Assembly (NCBI RefSeq): GCF_004379255.2
Contig: NC_056044.1
Coordinates: 5,992,001 to 6,056,000, forward strand
DNA from: Salvia splendens
Lineage: Eukaryota > Streptophyta > Magnoliopsida > Lamiales > Lamiaceae
DNA: 64,000 nucleotides
Direction: 5' to 3'
Part shown: piece by piece, positions 43,621-56,106 of the stretch
Layout: the number at the start of each line of letters is the position of its first letter
How positions within the stretch are numbered: the stretch's first letter is position 1
The notes under the pieces: model-generated
The model's input: only the letters and a program-made list of their open reading frames with translations
Databases searched by the model: none
What the model was told of the DNA's origin: nothing
Translations under genes and position numbers: made by a program

Positions 43621-43744
43621 TAACTATCATTCTCATCATCTCTCTTACTTTACCATACAATTCTCCTAATCTCTTTTACTTTACTAATTTTTTCTTAATT
43701 CTCGTGTCATGCTCATTGCCCATATTTTTATGGGACAGATGGAG

Positions 43745-44667
43745 TATAAAATTACTAATTAGAGCCTATTATGGCATCGCCATTATGTCTCTAAATCATT
43801 TCTTTTTTTTTAATGTGGGAGGTTTTCAAAAAGTGTCTCCTTGCTCCTTGTCGTCGATTTGTTCTAAGACTAAGATTGAACCCAGCGTTCCGCCAAAGGG
43901 TTAAGTGGTTCAACAGAGGATGGAGGCGGCGGCATAAGCTTTCAAATGTAGTGGAGATGAAGAGGGTAGTCTTCTAGTTATGTTGTAAGCCAAGGAGGGG
44001 GAACTTGTTGGTTTTGTTGGAGATAATCGTTTCATTTTGTATATTGCCAAATAAATTCGATTCAGAAGCATTGAGATGGTTAATTAATTTAGAAATATTT
44101 TATTTTATATCTGGGATTTTGATAAAGTTGAAGCAGGGAACTCAGGGGAGGTGGGATTTTAGATATGGTTGACGCATACGTTGGGCCCCAATGCTCAGTG
44201 AGACGATAGTGACAGTGACGGGAATTGCGTGGAGAAGAATATATGCTCTAAAAATGAAACCAAAAATCAAGTTTATACAAAATGAAATAAATAGTAATGC
44301 ATCATTTTTGCTCTGCCAACAAATATATTCATTTTTTATGTAAAAGAAATTTTTCACATCACAATCCTTTCAAATAAACACTGCCCAAACTTAGAACGGA
44401 GAACGAAATGTGGTGCATCAACAAAATGTAAAGTTCTGGCACATGCTAGGGAAGGAGAAAGAGATAGTAATGGAACTCAACACATCTCAACTGGGAATCA
44501 ATCTCAAATATCCACAAACTGGTCAAGAATACACAAACACCCAAGCAGATGTAGCTAAATCCATACTTTTGAATAGCAGCACTTTTTTTGTGCTTTGGAA
44601 CACTCAGATCAGAGGGAAACCAAGTTCAGTTGAGACCCTGTTTGTGTTCAGTTTGCAATGCCAAGCT
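43745..44667. other. Spacer and 3' flank of the NTF2 gene
   Basis: No gene recognised. The part close to 44667 is probably the 3' UTR of the NTF2 gene on the minus strand. Confidence 0.5.
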
Positions 44668-47389
44668 TCAGGCATAGTTCAAGCGGAAAATATCATTTAG
44701 CACGTAGAAGCTTCCTTGAGGAGTTGGCATCAGGTGGAACATCTGCACAACAGAACACATGGGCCGAAATTGAGATGATAATTTTCAGGGGTAACCTAAA
44801 CCAACACAAGAGTATTATCATGCGTAAATCTTGAAAATCAGTTGCTGATCTATTCAAAGGAGATGATTCCAATAAAATGAGCCTCACCATCTTTCTAGAT
44901 ACATGTAATATGATGCAGAACATTTCAAATTCGATTTTTCAATTTATTACTGCACAGAAAGCCTTCATAATCCCAGGAAGAAAGATAAACTACTATTCTC
45001 TAGACGTTAACACTTTCGCTAGCCTGACATAATGATACGTACAAAGCAATGAAGATATGGGAGAAGATTGCAAGATATGGAATATATTTTATTTGATTTA
45101 TTATTCCATTGGTAAGTTTGGATTAGATTTGCTCTTTGATTTGTTTAGATTTGGATTATATTAGAACTTCTGATATATTTATCTATATATATGGATGGAC
45201 AGTGAAGAGGGAGGATTATCCAAGGGATCAGATAGTTAGTTCCGGCAAGTGCCGTGAGGGTTAGGAATTTGTTCCTTGGTTAGGGTTCATCCCTTTCGTT
45301 TCTTTATCAGTTTCCGAATCTATATTCATTTCCAGTATATGTGCTTGTTCATCTGTCTCCGGCCTTTACTCCTATCACATAACTTTATAATTTTGTGATA
45401 ATTACATAAAAACTGTGATATCAACTTCGTGAGTGATGAAATCACAAGTTCAATTTCTGGATTCTAGTCTTACATTCTTCATACATTGCCATATTTGAGC
45501 ATATCCAAGTGGATAACATAGATAACATTACATTGGCAATGAAAAATATGCATCATGGAACTGAAAATCTTTCTAAAACATGCAATTCAACATTCCATTT
45601 GAGGAATAAAAAAAAAAGAAGATAGCAAGCATAAAAACGAAGAAAAAATGAACAAAAAGAAAGAACTAGAAGACGGCTGAACTCAATTAAGAAACATATT
45701 AATCACACATGCAAAACCAAACAGGATCTCCAGTCCCCACATCCAGTTAAATTTATAACTAAACGAGAATTTCAAAGCTTCATTTCCTATAATCAACTCA
45801 TTAGCCAAACATGAGCAATCGGGATTTGGGATAAAATTAAAACCCTAGACCTTGTTCCACATCAAGTGGGATGCTTGCCGCACACAATGAACTAATCGAG
45901 TTCACACACTTTACCTCATCATGTATATGTAATTTCAGATGTATCTACACAACTACACGACTAGCCAAACTCTCAACATAACGATCAAGGCTGGCATACT
46001 CCACAAGTAAACAAGCACCTATAAAACCACGAAAACATAGTCCCAGTCTTCCAGACATTACTGCTTGCAATGCCTGAGTTTAAGAATACTATCATGTGTG
46101 AAGTAATTAAGATTCTCAAAGGGACAACAAGGGTCAGCCTGAAACATCTATGGTTATATATCAATTATCAAACAACATTCAGCGCTTAACTGGAATTTAG
46201 AGCAATCACCATTTTGCAGCATTTGGTTCAATAAACATGCAAGAAACTAGAAAGGATGAAGTTGCATTCAAACTGCAATAACCTTCTTCTTAGGTGATGT
46301 TCGGTTTTCTTTATAAAATAGTACCGAAATATAATCTAGGATTAAGTTGTGAGATTATTTTAGTTGGAGGGTGTTGGCTATGACTAATTATCACATAATT
46401 ATCTATCTAGGATTGAGTTGTAGGATTCAATCTCATGAACCAAACACATTATACATTTAATCCCGAGATACAATCTTGCAAACCGAATTGACCCTTAATG
46501 TATAAACAAACAGGCAGAAACTTGAAAACTGAAAGTCAAGCAGAAAACAACTATATCTCATTGATATACCACAACGATATCACGGGAATTTTTTAGATAT
46601 TTCCGGCTTCAAACCTTAAATGCACATGGTACACTCAGCAACTGAATTCTAGTACATGAAATTTCCTTTTGAGCTTGCAATTCAATCTATGCATCCTATT
46701 CAATTAAATAGAAGACAATCTCTTCAGCATCTCTAGGTGCATGACCTCGAGCTTGCGTGGCAAACAAAATTAACAACACAATCAATTCCTTTTACTTCCT
46801 AGTTCCTATAAAAAGGCACTAAATCTCAATCAAGTATTGCGCACGTCAATTCCACTGTTTTCACACCATAGATGACTAAGGATCAAGTGAAATCATACCT
46901 CTATTCGCTTAATTACTTCATCCCGTGGATAAAATATCTATCTCCAAATTTTCCATACGATAAGGCGCACTCAACGAATTAACTAAAATCGCAACAATCA
47001 GTATCCAATTTCAACTACACTCGTACCAAAATTTCCACAAATCAAATCAATCCCGAAAACCTAAACAATAGCAACGTAATCGGAGGAAATACCTGACTGA
47101 ACTTGAGGACGTGCTGCTCGCCGGCGAGCTGGAGATTTCCAGAGACGAAGACGACCATTCCACCGGCGGGGCCGGAAGGCTGGCAATCGACGGTGGAAAT
47201 CTGATGCTGGCACTGCTGGAAGGGCAAACCAGTGAGCTTGGCGACGATGTTAGCAGATCCCATGATCTTCTGGCCCTCGAAGGTGAGCATGGAGCCGTCC
47301 TGGTAGAGGTTGGCGAGGCCGGCACGATTGGAATCGAAGGTGGAGTAGTAGTGCTCCACGAATGCCTTGGACACAGAGTCTGGATCCAT
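44668..47389 (-). CDS. NTF2: Nuclear transport factor 2 (NTF2), two exons
   Basis: Exon 1 is 47389-47093 and exon 2 is 44742-44668, joined over a 2.35-kb GT-AG intron, giving 123 residues, the normal plant length. It starts MDPDSVSKAFVEHYYSTF and continues with LYQDGSMLTFEGQKIMG, then QHQISTVDCQPSG and LKFSQ, with exon 2 MFHLMPTPQGSFYVLNDIFR. NTF2 binds Ran-GDP and FG nucleoporins and carries Ran into the nucleus. The fold is complete and there are no defects. The intron holds an M1 MITE (46293-46494). It is the best-supported host gene in the window. Confidence 0.96.
46293..46494 (+). mobile_element. Harbinger-like MITE, family M1, inside the NTF2 intron
   Basis: 202 bp with ends GGTGATGTTCGG and CCGAATTGACCC and TTA duplications on both sides (46290-46292 and 46495-46497). 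It is the third copy of the family in the window. Confidence 0.88.
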
Positions 47390-47598
47390 CGGATCGGCGG
47401 TGGCTGGAAATGGAATGCCCTCTTTTCCCTCTCTGTTTTTTTAAGTCAATTACTCACACACACAGATGGGGTTGAACTATTTTTTTCATTTTCTTAATAT
47501 AATAAAACAGGAAAATATATTTTACTGAAAATTGTGTGGGGGGGTTGCTTCGCCGGCGTGGGACCCGCATGTACTGCAAAATAGTGCAATTTTTCAAA

Positions 47599-48455
47599 GA
47601 GGGAACATCATTTTAGGTCTACGAACTTTGACAAAGTATCATTTTAGGTCCGTAAACTTTGAAAATCTTATTTTAGGTCCGTGAACTTTGAGTTAGTATC
47701 ATTTTAGGTCCTTTTTTACTATTTCCAAGTTTTTTTGGACGAAAATACCCTCAATACCTTAAATGTATATATTTTTAATAAATTTATCATATACTCATAT
47801 TTTTTTATAAATATCTTTACAATATATTTTTGACAAATTTTCTAAATATAATTTGACCTTAAATATTATCACTTAATTTTGTGACATGCAAGTAAAATTG
47901 CTTCTTCAATTTTTTATCTTATTTTTTTTAATGTTGAATAAATAACTTTTCTCTAATAAAAAAAATTGAATAAAGATCTTTTCTTGCATGTCACAAAATT
48001 AAATTATAATATTGAAGGTCAAATTATATTTAGAAAGTTTGTCAAAAATATATTGTAAAGATATTTATAAAAAGATCTTTATTCAATTTTTTTATTATTA
48101 AAGAAAAGTTCTTTATTCAATTTTAAAAACAATTAATATAAAAAATTGAAGAAACAATTTTACTTGCATGTCACAAAATTAAGTGATAATATTTAAGGTC
48201 AAATTATATTTAGAAAATTTGTCAAAAATATATTGTAAAGATATTTATAAAAAATATGAGTATATGATAAATTTATTAAAAATATATATATTTTAAGGTA
48301 TTGAGGGTATTTTCGTCCAAAAAAACTTGGAAATAGTAAAAAGGACCTAAAATGATACTAACTCAAAGTTCACGGACCTAAAATAAGATTTTCAAAGTTC
48401 ACGGACCTAAAATGATACTTTGGCAAAGTTCGTTGACCTAAAATGATGTTCCCTC
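47599..48455. mobile_element. Mutator-type foldback MITE
   Basis: 857 bp with long inverted arms (over 200 bp) beginning GAGGGAACATCATTTTAGG, and a perfect 9-bp target duplication TTTTTCAAA (47590-47598 and 48456-48464). The arms contain spaced repeats of CATTTTAGGTCC. No coding region. It lies just upstream of NTF2. Confidence 0.93.
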
Positions 48456-48464
48456 TTTTTCAAA

Positions 48465-49322
48465 TTGTAATTATTAGATGGACTGATTCTTGGGCCTTGA
48501 CGCAATACCGAACAAAAATGGGCCGAAGAAGAATACCTTGGGTTAATGAAAAAAGAACTTTTTCTATCATTTTCATGGCCCGACATCTATCCATCTACCA
48601 TAACTAATACTCCACCATTTAAAGAACCCTTTTAATTTAGCACAGAATTAAGAAATTGTTTTACTTTATAAAAAAAATATAAAAAAAGTGAGTGGGATAT
48701 AAGACTCATTTTTAATATTAGTTTTATGATGAATTATAAGTGTAAAAAGTTAGTTGAATTTAAGGTCCACGTACTAAATTATAAGTAATTGATTTTTAAA
48801 TAGGACAATTTATAACTTTTTTCCAGTGACATAAACAATTTTATACAGTAGTTGAATGATACATTTATTCGACCCATTAAAAACGAAAGCGCAAAAACGT
48901 TATCATTAGTCGTTGAAGTACTTTGTAGCAATGGTTCTAACAATTTCATATATGTTGCGTTACCTTTTCACTATGTAACTTATTTGGAAACATCTAGATT
49001 AAAATTATGCTCGTGCACCTCAAAAAAATATCATAACAAATGTATGAAGAACATAAGTTACAGTACTGGATCTAGTAAGAGATTGTTAAGCTTTTTCAAC
49101 TAAATATAGCCCAGTACCGGATCTAGTATGACATTGTTAAGCTTATTCAACTAAATATAGCCCAACAAAAGACGAGGGCCACCAGGCCCAATATATAGGG
49201 GAAAAGGATTGTCAACTACTTGCATAACAAATGATAAGGGCGCGATAATATCGGGTCGGATTTGAAAACCCATGAATAATTCATATTATTATTTTAGTAT
49301 TTTATTTTTATTTTTATTATTA
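48465..49322. other. AT-rich spacer
   Basis: No gene seen. It contains a tandem repeat at 49064-49166; the 83-codon frame at 48852 has no known features. Confidence 0.5.
49064..49166 (+). repeat. Two-unit tandem repeat, about 52 bp each
   Basis: The units share GGATCTAGTA, ATTGTTAAGCTT and CAACTAAATATAGCCCA. Confidence 0.88.
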
Positions 49323-49524
49323 CTCCATCTGTCCCATAATAGATGTCACCCTTTTCTTTTTTAGTTTGTTCCACAAAAGATGTTACATTTCTTTTTTTGA
49401 AAAAAGTTCCCTCCCACATTAATTTAAATATATTATTTTTTCTTTCCACTTAACACACAAAACAACATCTCCTAAAATCTCGTGTCAATCCCCAAGTATG
49501 CCTTCTATTATGGGATGGAGGGAG
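49323..49524. mobile_element. Stowaway-like MITE
   Basis: Ends CTCCATCTGTCCCATAATAG and TATTATGGGATGGAGGGAG with TA at both sides. 202 bp. It sits 12 bp before the Mutator element's target duplication. Confidence 0.85.
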
Positions 49525-49545
49525 TACTATATTAGAATTAAAATT

Positions 49546-49650
49546 GAGTGAACTGCACAAAATACCCTTAATTTTTCCCTGTGTAACAGCAGACACCCCT
49601 AACATCTAAAAATCACAACACAGGTATCTAACAAAATATATAATCACGAA
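49546..49650 (+). repeat. Left terminal inverted repeat of the MULE
   Basis: Pairs with 55993-56097 with few differences. In MuDR-type elements the TIR contains the promoter for the adjacent gene. Confidence 0.93.
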
Positions 49651-50004
49651 TGAGATTTTTTCGGACCATAGTACCCTCAAGGGCTAAAAGGGCAAATGCG
49701 ACCTTTTGCGCATTACACCTGCTGCATGCACTGTGGATGACGCCGCCTCTGTGTGATGTGACCTTGAACATCATTTCACCTGTCCTCTCTCTTCTCTTCC
49801 CAAGGGATGCCTTAATTTGAAATTTTTGTTTTCGTTTGAAATTTTAGTTTTTGTGCCTTAGAGGAATGGGCCTGCAATGATATTTTAATTTTTGTTAATT
49901 AAACTCCTACAGCTTTTTCGCTCTCTTCCATTTCCCTCCATTTCAATTTCATTCACTTCGTCATTTTCCCTCCCATCTCTTATCTCACGCTCCATTTTTC
50001 ATCA

Positions 50005-53000
50005 ATGCCGCCAAAACGGAAGCGAGGCACCGCTGGAGCTTCCTCCTCCGGTGCGTCCACCTCCCGTAGGTCTTCACGGAACAAAAAGAAGACGCTAGCG
50101 CCACCGGCTGAGGCATCATCACCATCACCTCCGGCATCACCTAGACACGGTCGCGGACCGGAGATAGTCGATGTAGACCCAGAAACATGGGACATCCGCG
50201 ATCCTCTGTTGGATTTCTTTGTCCCGGAGGATGAATATAGTAAGTTGAAATTTAAAAATGCTTGGGTCTTTTGAGTGTGATGGCGAGTGTGATTGTGTGA
50301 AATTGGTTTGTTGGTTTAAATTTGGAATATTTCTAACTCTAAATAAACCCTAACAGAGGACAAATTCGGGATGTTTTCTGTTGCTTTTCATCACGGAGGG
50401 TCACTCTTCGAAATCAATGGGCAGAAGAAGTATGTTGGGGGGGGGGGCAAGTGACATTCTTTGACTTTTGCAATATTCTCCAATTTGAGCTCTTAGATCT
50501 GTCCAGTATGGTGGTGCGGTTGAGGTATCATAGGAAAACCGTTTGTGAGTTCTATTACGTTCATCCAAAGTACAGTCATGATTTTACCGGCGTGGACATA
50601 GGAGGGCCATTGCTGCCCATTACTGACGATGAGCACCTGGAGCCTTTTCTGGAAGTCGCGGCTACTAGCACAAAGCTAGTTCACATTTATGTGGTGGAGT
50701 TAACGGCGGCGGCTGCCCTACTGAAGAAGCGACAGGAAGAAGCACAGGAGTTACTAGAGTTTGTCAGTTCTTGTAAAAAAAGCAAGGTGGTCATTGAAGA
50801 AATAGACGAAGGAGAAACAGTTGTGCCGAAGCGTAAATCGAAAATGAAGAAACAGCGGAACCCATCGGTACCACCATTATTGATGCTTGAGTGGTACCCT
50901 AGGGATGTCGAGTTTGAAGAGTATTTGACCAAAAGTTTAGAAGACAAACGTCGGGAATGGAAGAGGGAAGAGGAGGCAGCACGTAAGAATCTGTTGGACG
51001 CATTTGCATCTTGTAGTACAGATGGAGCACAATCCGCACCTGCTGTGGTTGATGAAGAGGTTGAGGTTGAGGTTGAACAGAATGATGCACTTGGAGTTGT
51101 TGGACAAGGAGAGGTCCATGCATGCGAATCCTTAGTCGACCATGCAGAGGTTAGTACATCATTTTGGATTTTGTTTGGGATTTCAGTTTTATGTTTGGTA
51201 TGCATATGTGATTAATCCTTTTTGTCAGATTGGATAATTAAATCACTCTGACCAAGATTTACAGCATGAAGAAGAGGCACTTGTAGAACCTGCTAGCGTG
51301 GCAGAGGTTAGTGCACACCCTTGTACAACATTTGTGATTTATGTTTGTATGTATGGCGTTCAGTTGTGATTTTATGTTGAAATCAGAAGGGGCAATCAAT
51401 TCATAGCCAAGACTGTCAACATGTTGAAGGCAATGTGTACAACCCGGCCATGGATTTTTCAGAAGTCAATCAATGTCAACTGCAGTCGGATGTTCCCATT
51501 ATCGAGGAGACTGGACCTGAAGTACAAGCTGGCCCTGGAGTGCAGGTTGTACCGGAAGTACAGGGTGGACCCGAAGTACAGGGTGGACCTGAAGTTGGTG
51601 ATTGGCCGGAGGTGGAGCCTCAAGAGGAGGTATACATTCCGTCGGTTGAGTACGTTTCGGACGGCTGCCAGCTCCATAACGAGGGACCGACGACTGATGA
51701 TGAAGATGTGGCGATGGACCATTTTATCTCGTTGGCGCACATGTGCCGAGATGAGCAACTGTTTACTTCATATTACGAATCCATTTTCCAGCAACAACCT
51801 GCGAATCAGGACCCAGAGAATGTAGACCAGCCGGGTGACGGCGAAGCCGAGCCGGGGTCAGGGGGGTCAGGGGATAAACGGCGGAGGAGGTATTCGCCTT
51901 ATGTGGAAAAGCCAGACAATACAGATAACCCACTATTTGAGAAAGATTTTGAGGACGAGCTACACGATAATGATGACCTTGAAGATTTGGAGGGTTTGAA
52001 GAAGAGTGGGTTAAAGTTTACCCCATTTAAGCTCATCCCTAATGTGCTACCGTTGTGGAAGCCTGGTGATGTTTTTAAGCATAGAGATTTCTTTTATGAC
52101 GTGTTGAGGCAGTATGCTATAATGACCAGGTGAGGAGAAATGATCGGGACAAACTTCGTGTGATTTGTAAAGGGCAAGGTTGTGAGTGGTATGTGTACTT
52201 AAGGAAGTTCAAAGTACACAACGGACAGGATTATGTGGTGATGAATATGCAGCGCGATCACGCGCACACATGTTCTCAGGTGTTGGATTCGAAGTGGCTG
52301 ACGGCAAAGTGGTTAGGTGAGCGTTACATAGAGAAGATCAAAGCCAACCCTCACATACCACTGGCCGCTATCCGGCAGTGTGTCGATGAAGATTTCGGGC
52401 TGAAGATAGGCCGGATGAAGGTATATCGGGCTAGAGAGCACGCACTAGACGGCATATTCGGCTCTGCAGCAACCCAATACATGATCTTGTTCAGCTACAA
52501 AGCCAAATTGGAGAGGACGCACCCTGATTCCTCCATACATATACATTACGAGAATACGAGGGATTCTGGTGCAGTGGGTCCGAGATTCCTCCGGTTCTAC
52601 TGCTGTCTAGGCCCATTGAAGAAGGGATGGATGCAGTTCTGTCGGCCCATTATCTTCTTGGACGCTTGTTTCTTGCGAGGAATGTATAAAGGACAGCTCA
52701 TGTCAGCAATCGGAATTGATCCCAACAATGGCTGGTGGCCGATTGCGTGGGCTGTGACTGAGGCCGAGAGTTATGCCCAGTGGAAGTGGTTCTTGGAGTA
52801 CTTGTCTGATGACCTTAACTTGCATGCAAATGGCCCAAGATATGTGTTTATGTCTGACCAACAAAAGGTATATGGCCGGCGTGATTTCAATATTATTTAA
52901 TGTACTTATTATGTGATTACTTTTCATCTGTGTTTTGATCCATACATTACGTACTGGAATTGTGATTTTGTGAAACTTTTTGTTTTGTTGTGTTACAACA

Positions 53001-54148
53001 GGGCCTTGCAAAGTTGATAGTTGAGGAATTCCCACAGAGCGAGCATCGCTTCTGTGTTCAGCACATATATAACAATTTCAAGAAGAGATTTTTTGGCGAA
53101 AATTTCAAAGAACGGTTATGGGAGATTGCCGCGACTACCACCATCGAACATTTTATGGATAAGATGGATGCTCTGCAGACTGAGTACCCCCAAGCACATC
53201 AGTGGCTTTCTGGAGTTGCTCCCAAAGAAAAGTGGGTAAAGGCATTTTTCTCTCCACATATGTGCTCCTCAACAACATTTGTGAGACATTCAATTCGAAG
53301 ATTGCATTGGCGCGAGAAAAGTCAATTATCAGCATGTTGGAGGACATTCGAACAAGTCAAATGGAAAGGATACAGATCAGAGGCCAGTGGATCAAAAGCT
53401 ACGATCACGCAGTCCCTCCGGTTATCAAGGAGCTTGTGGATAAGTGGTACGCGGGGGCTTCGTCATGGAGGGCTACATGGAACGGACAGTCTTCGTACCA
53501 AGTATCAGGACCGGCTGGCCAATATGTTGTCAACATGTGTGATTTTACATGCTCATGCAGATTGTGGCAGCTAACCGGAATCCCTTGCACACATGCTATC
53601 GCCACAATCAACAAGATGGGTGATGATGTGACGCGACACGTCTCCCGATATTATTTGAAGACAACAATGATGATGTTGTACGAGAATGTCCTTTACCCAA
53701 TCAATGGGGTGGACAATTGGCCCAAGCATACTTCTGATGGTGTGTTGGAACTGGCGCCCCCGAGGTCAAAGCGACAGCGTGGTAGGCCGAAGAAATTGAG
53801 GCGTGAGGAGCCACAGATTCGTCTTCATGCTGAGGGAAGTGAGTCATTGCGCCGAACATTCGTGATGAAATGTCACCGGTGCGGTCAAGAAGGTCATAAT
53901 AGGAGGACATGCAGCAATGATCCTCGGACAGATGCTCGTTCTCAGGTTCAGGAGACTTCGCAACAGAACGAGTCGCGTCACCGTGAAGAGAGTACTTTTC
54001 CTGCGGTAGTATTCAATAAGCATCTATCACTATATTTTCTACTCGTATGGAGTGCTTTCTCTCTCGTATATACTTACTATATCATTAATTGTTGCAGCCT
54101 AATGTTTCGAATCAGGGACCTAGCAATCGAACCAGGACTCAACCTTAG
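50005..54148 (+). pseudogene. MULE transposase gene (MURA type), six exons, frameshifted
   Basis: Likely exons are 50005-50239, 50357-51149, 51265-51306, 51387-52867, 53002-54005 and 54098-54148, all with GT-AG junctions. Order of parts: basic N-terminus, PB1-like domain (FSVAFHHGGSLFEING, FDFCNILQFELLD), coiled-coil and acidic region, PEVQGG repeats, DNA-binding segment (VICKGQGCEWYV), MULE catalytic core (IIFLDACFLRGMYKGQL, MSDQQKG, HRFCVQHIYNNF), SWIM zinc finger (CSCRLWQLTGIPCTHA) and CCHC knuckle (CHRCGQEGHNRRTC). Three frame breaks are visible: in a G-run near 50446, near 52117 and near 53254. The enzyme would cut and paste elements with these TIRs. Confidence 0.9.
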
Positions 54149-54410
54149 AGATGTGGCCGCCGTGGTGATCAAGATTGACTGGCCTTACGTACTCTTAAAA
54201 AATTGGTGCTGGTTTCTGATGGGTGAACCCTTTGTATGTTACAATATCCATGTTTGGTTAATATTTTGGTTATATTTTGTGGAAAACATTATATGATGTG
54301 TATGTTAACGAAGTGTTGTTACAAACTGGTTTGTAAAAAATGACTAGTATTTGTGGTGGCTATATCTCATGAGTGGCATCTGATCCAGTTGCTGATGAGT
54401 AACTTCATTC

Positions 54411-54587
54411 GTGATTTCAGTCATAGTTTAGTAACTTCATTCGTGATTTCACTCATAGTTTGTGTACAATACAACGGTTGTGATTTCAGTCATAGTTTAG
54501 TAACTTCATTCGTGATTTCACTCATAGTTTGTGTACAATACAACGGTTGTGATTTCTGTCATAGTTTAGCAACTTCATTCGTGATTT
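54411..54587 (+). repeat. 69-bp tandem repeat between the two MULE genes
   Basis: Units start GTGATTTCAGTCATAG at 54411 and 54480, with a partial one at 54549. The repeat lies between the convergent genes. Confidence 0.9.
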
Positions 54588-54663
54588 ATGGCATATTTGA
54601 AAACGTCTTCATTCCTGCCTTAACAAATGATGAATGAATGAAAACAAAACGTAATTTAATCTA

Positions 54664-55256
54664 TCAACATCCGAATATAACGGAGGAGTGAACACGACAT
54701 AACATAGCTTTGTTATAACAAAAGTAGCAAATTACAATGATTAAAAACAAGATTGTGATTTTTAACTTTCGGAAAGTTGTTGCCGTTTTAGCAATTGTTA
54801 GCGTCAATGCTTCACACTCTTCAGTTTTCCTGCCCAGTTGTAACTTCAAGCCTTCAAACTCCACAGTTTTCATGCGCAATTTCTCTTGAAGAACACCCTC
54901 AAGTACCGATTTCGCTCGAAGTTCAGATTCCAATCGGTCACGCTCAAGTTTAACTCTCTGAAAGTAACTGTCTTGACTTGGGGATAGACTCGCATCAAAC
55001 CATCGAAAAAACTTGCAATCATCTTCCTGCATAATACTTTCTCATAAATTTTGCCAACAGAATTAATGGGAAAACGACCAAAAAACATGAGTTTAACCTT
55101 CCATATTGGGCAGCGATAGTAACGTCTACCGGGGTTTGCAGCCGTCCTTGAAGTCACAAGCTCAGCCTGAAGATCGTGATTACAACTCACTATTTCAGGA
55201 CGAGGCCAATCCCAATTGAAGCTGGAACCGAAGGATTCAGTAGAAGAAGAAGACAT
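54664..55256 (-). CDS. GRF zinc-finger protein with coiled coil and C-terminal membrane segment, MULE-borne
   Basis: Exon 1 is 55256-55098 and exon 2 is 55026-54664, with a 71-bp GT-AG intron; 173 residues and no defect. It starts MSSSSTESFGSSFNWDW. The zinc finger reads CNHDLQAELVTSRTAANPGR then RYYRCPIW and DCKFFRWFD (residues about 25-62). A charged helical region follows (about 75-130, KLERDRLESELRAK), then a hydrophobic segment (ITILFLIIVICYFCY). It resembles the plant proteins named At4g04775-like. GRF fingers bind nucleic acids. It lies inside the MULE, in the position of mudrB of MuDR, transcribed inward from the right TIR. Its role in transposition is unproven. Confidence 0.85.
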
Positions 55257-55992
55257 TTCAACACGCCATGAATTCAATTCAACAATACAAAACTTCAAAT
55301 CAGAAATGCAATATCGTCGAAACATGGCCCATGGCACAAAAATTAAAATCATAATTCCATCTGCCCAACTGTAAACTTCATCCAAGAATTGCAAAATTTT
55401 CAACTGCTCGACTGTAGCCCTACAGACGGAAACCCTAGCCCAAATCGAGATTCAATCGCCTAAACCCTTGTATACAGTAAATTTAGGGGATTCCATTCCA
55501 GATGAAATACCCAAAATTCCAGTTACCGCACATATGAAATCCCCTAAAATGTGGATACCACTGTAACCCTACAGCCACAAACCCTTGCCGATCAAACCGA
55601 AGTGGAACGATGGAAAGATGAAATGTGATTGCAAAATACACACGTTACAACTTACAGATAGCAAACCGAAATGTAAGGAAGTGGATCGAGGGAAAGAAGA
55701 AACGTAACAAGGTGGAATGTGAGAAAGATGAAAGGTAAAATGAAGTGGAACGACAACGAGAAAGATGAAATGTAAAATGAAGTGGAACGATAAAGATGAA
55801 AGCAATCATACTAAGAGGGAATGTGAAATACAAACGCAGGATGGAAAATTAGATAATTGATGTTTGAAGGGACGTCTCTTACACATCAGTCTAGATGTGC
55901 AGATAGAGTCAGAAGCTATGCAACCAAATGGACTATAATGCCCTTCAGCCCATTTGGGCATTTTCGTCTGAAAAATGGCAAAATATGCACTG

Positions 55993-56097
55993 TTTGTGAT
56001 TATATATTTTGTTAGATACCCATGTAGTGATTTTTAGATGTTAGGGGTGTCTGTTGTTATACAGCGAAATGTTATGGGTATTTTGTGCAGTTCACTC
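55993..56097 (-). repeat. Right terminal inverted repeat of the MULE
   Basis: Complement of 49546-49650 with a few changes. It faces the GRF gene. Confidence 0.93.
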
Positions 56098-56106
56098 ATT
56101 AAAATT

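Larger units (their letters stand above)
42572..43744. mobile_element. Stowaway-like MITE split by a larger MITE
   Basis: Ends CTCCCCCCGTCCCATAAAAA and TTTTTATGGGACAGATGGAG pair over about 20 bp, with TA outside. The middle holds the 42665-43620 element. Confidence 0.88.
49546..56097 (+). mobile_element. Complete Mutator-like element (MULE), 6552 bp
   Basis: Terminal inverted repeats of about 105 bp begin GAGTGAACTGCACAAAATAC. They extend more weakly to about 160 bp and are flanked by the 9-bp duplication ATTAAAATT (49537-49545 and 56098-56106). The element holds a transposase gene from the left end and a convergent GRF zinc-finger gene from the right end, with a tandem repeat between them. 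The layout copies that of maize MuDR. The transposase has frameshifts, so this copy would need help to move. Confidence 0.96.

Noticed and set aside
44410..44700. 96-codon frame on the plus strand
   Set aside because: It overlaps the second exon of NTF2 antisense and has no features.
45026..45470. A solo LTR inside the NTF2 intron
   Set aside because: Some LTR-like wording (TATATATATGGATG, leader-like sequence) was noticed, but no paired ends or target duplication could be found.
47111..47497. 128-codon plus-strand frame
   Set aside because: It is the antisense of NTF2 exon 1, which is a clear gene.
50687..51205. Minus-strand Ser-rich frame of 172 codons
   Set aside because: It is antisense to the acidic and coiled-coil part of the MULE transposase.
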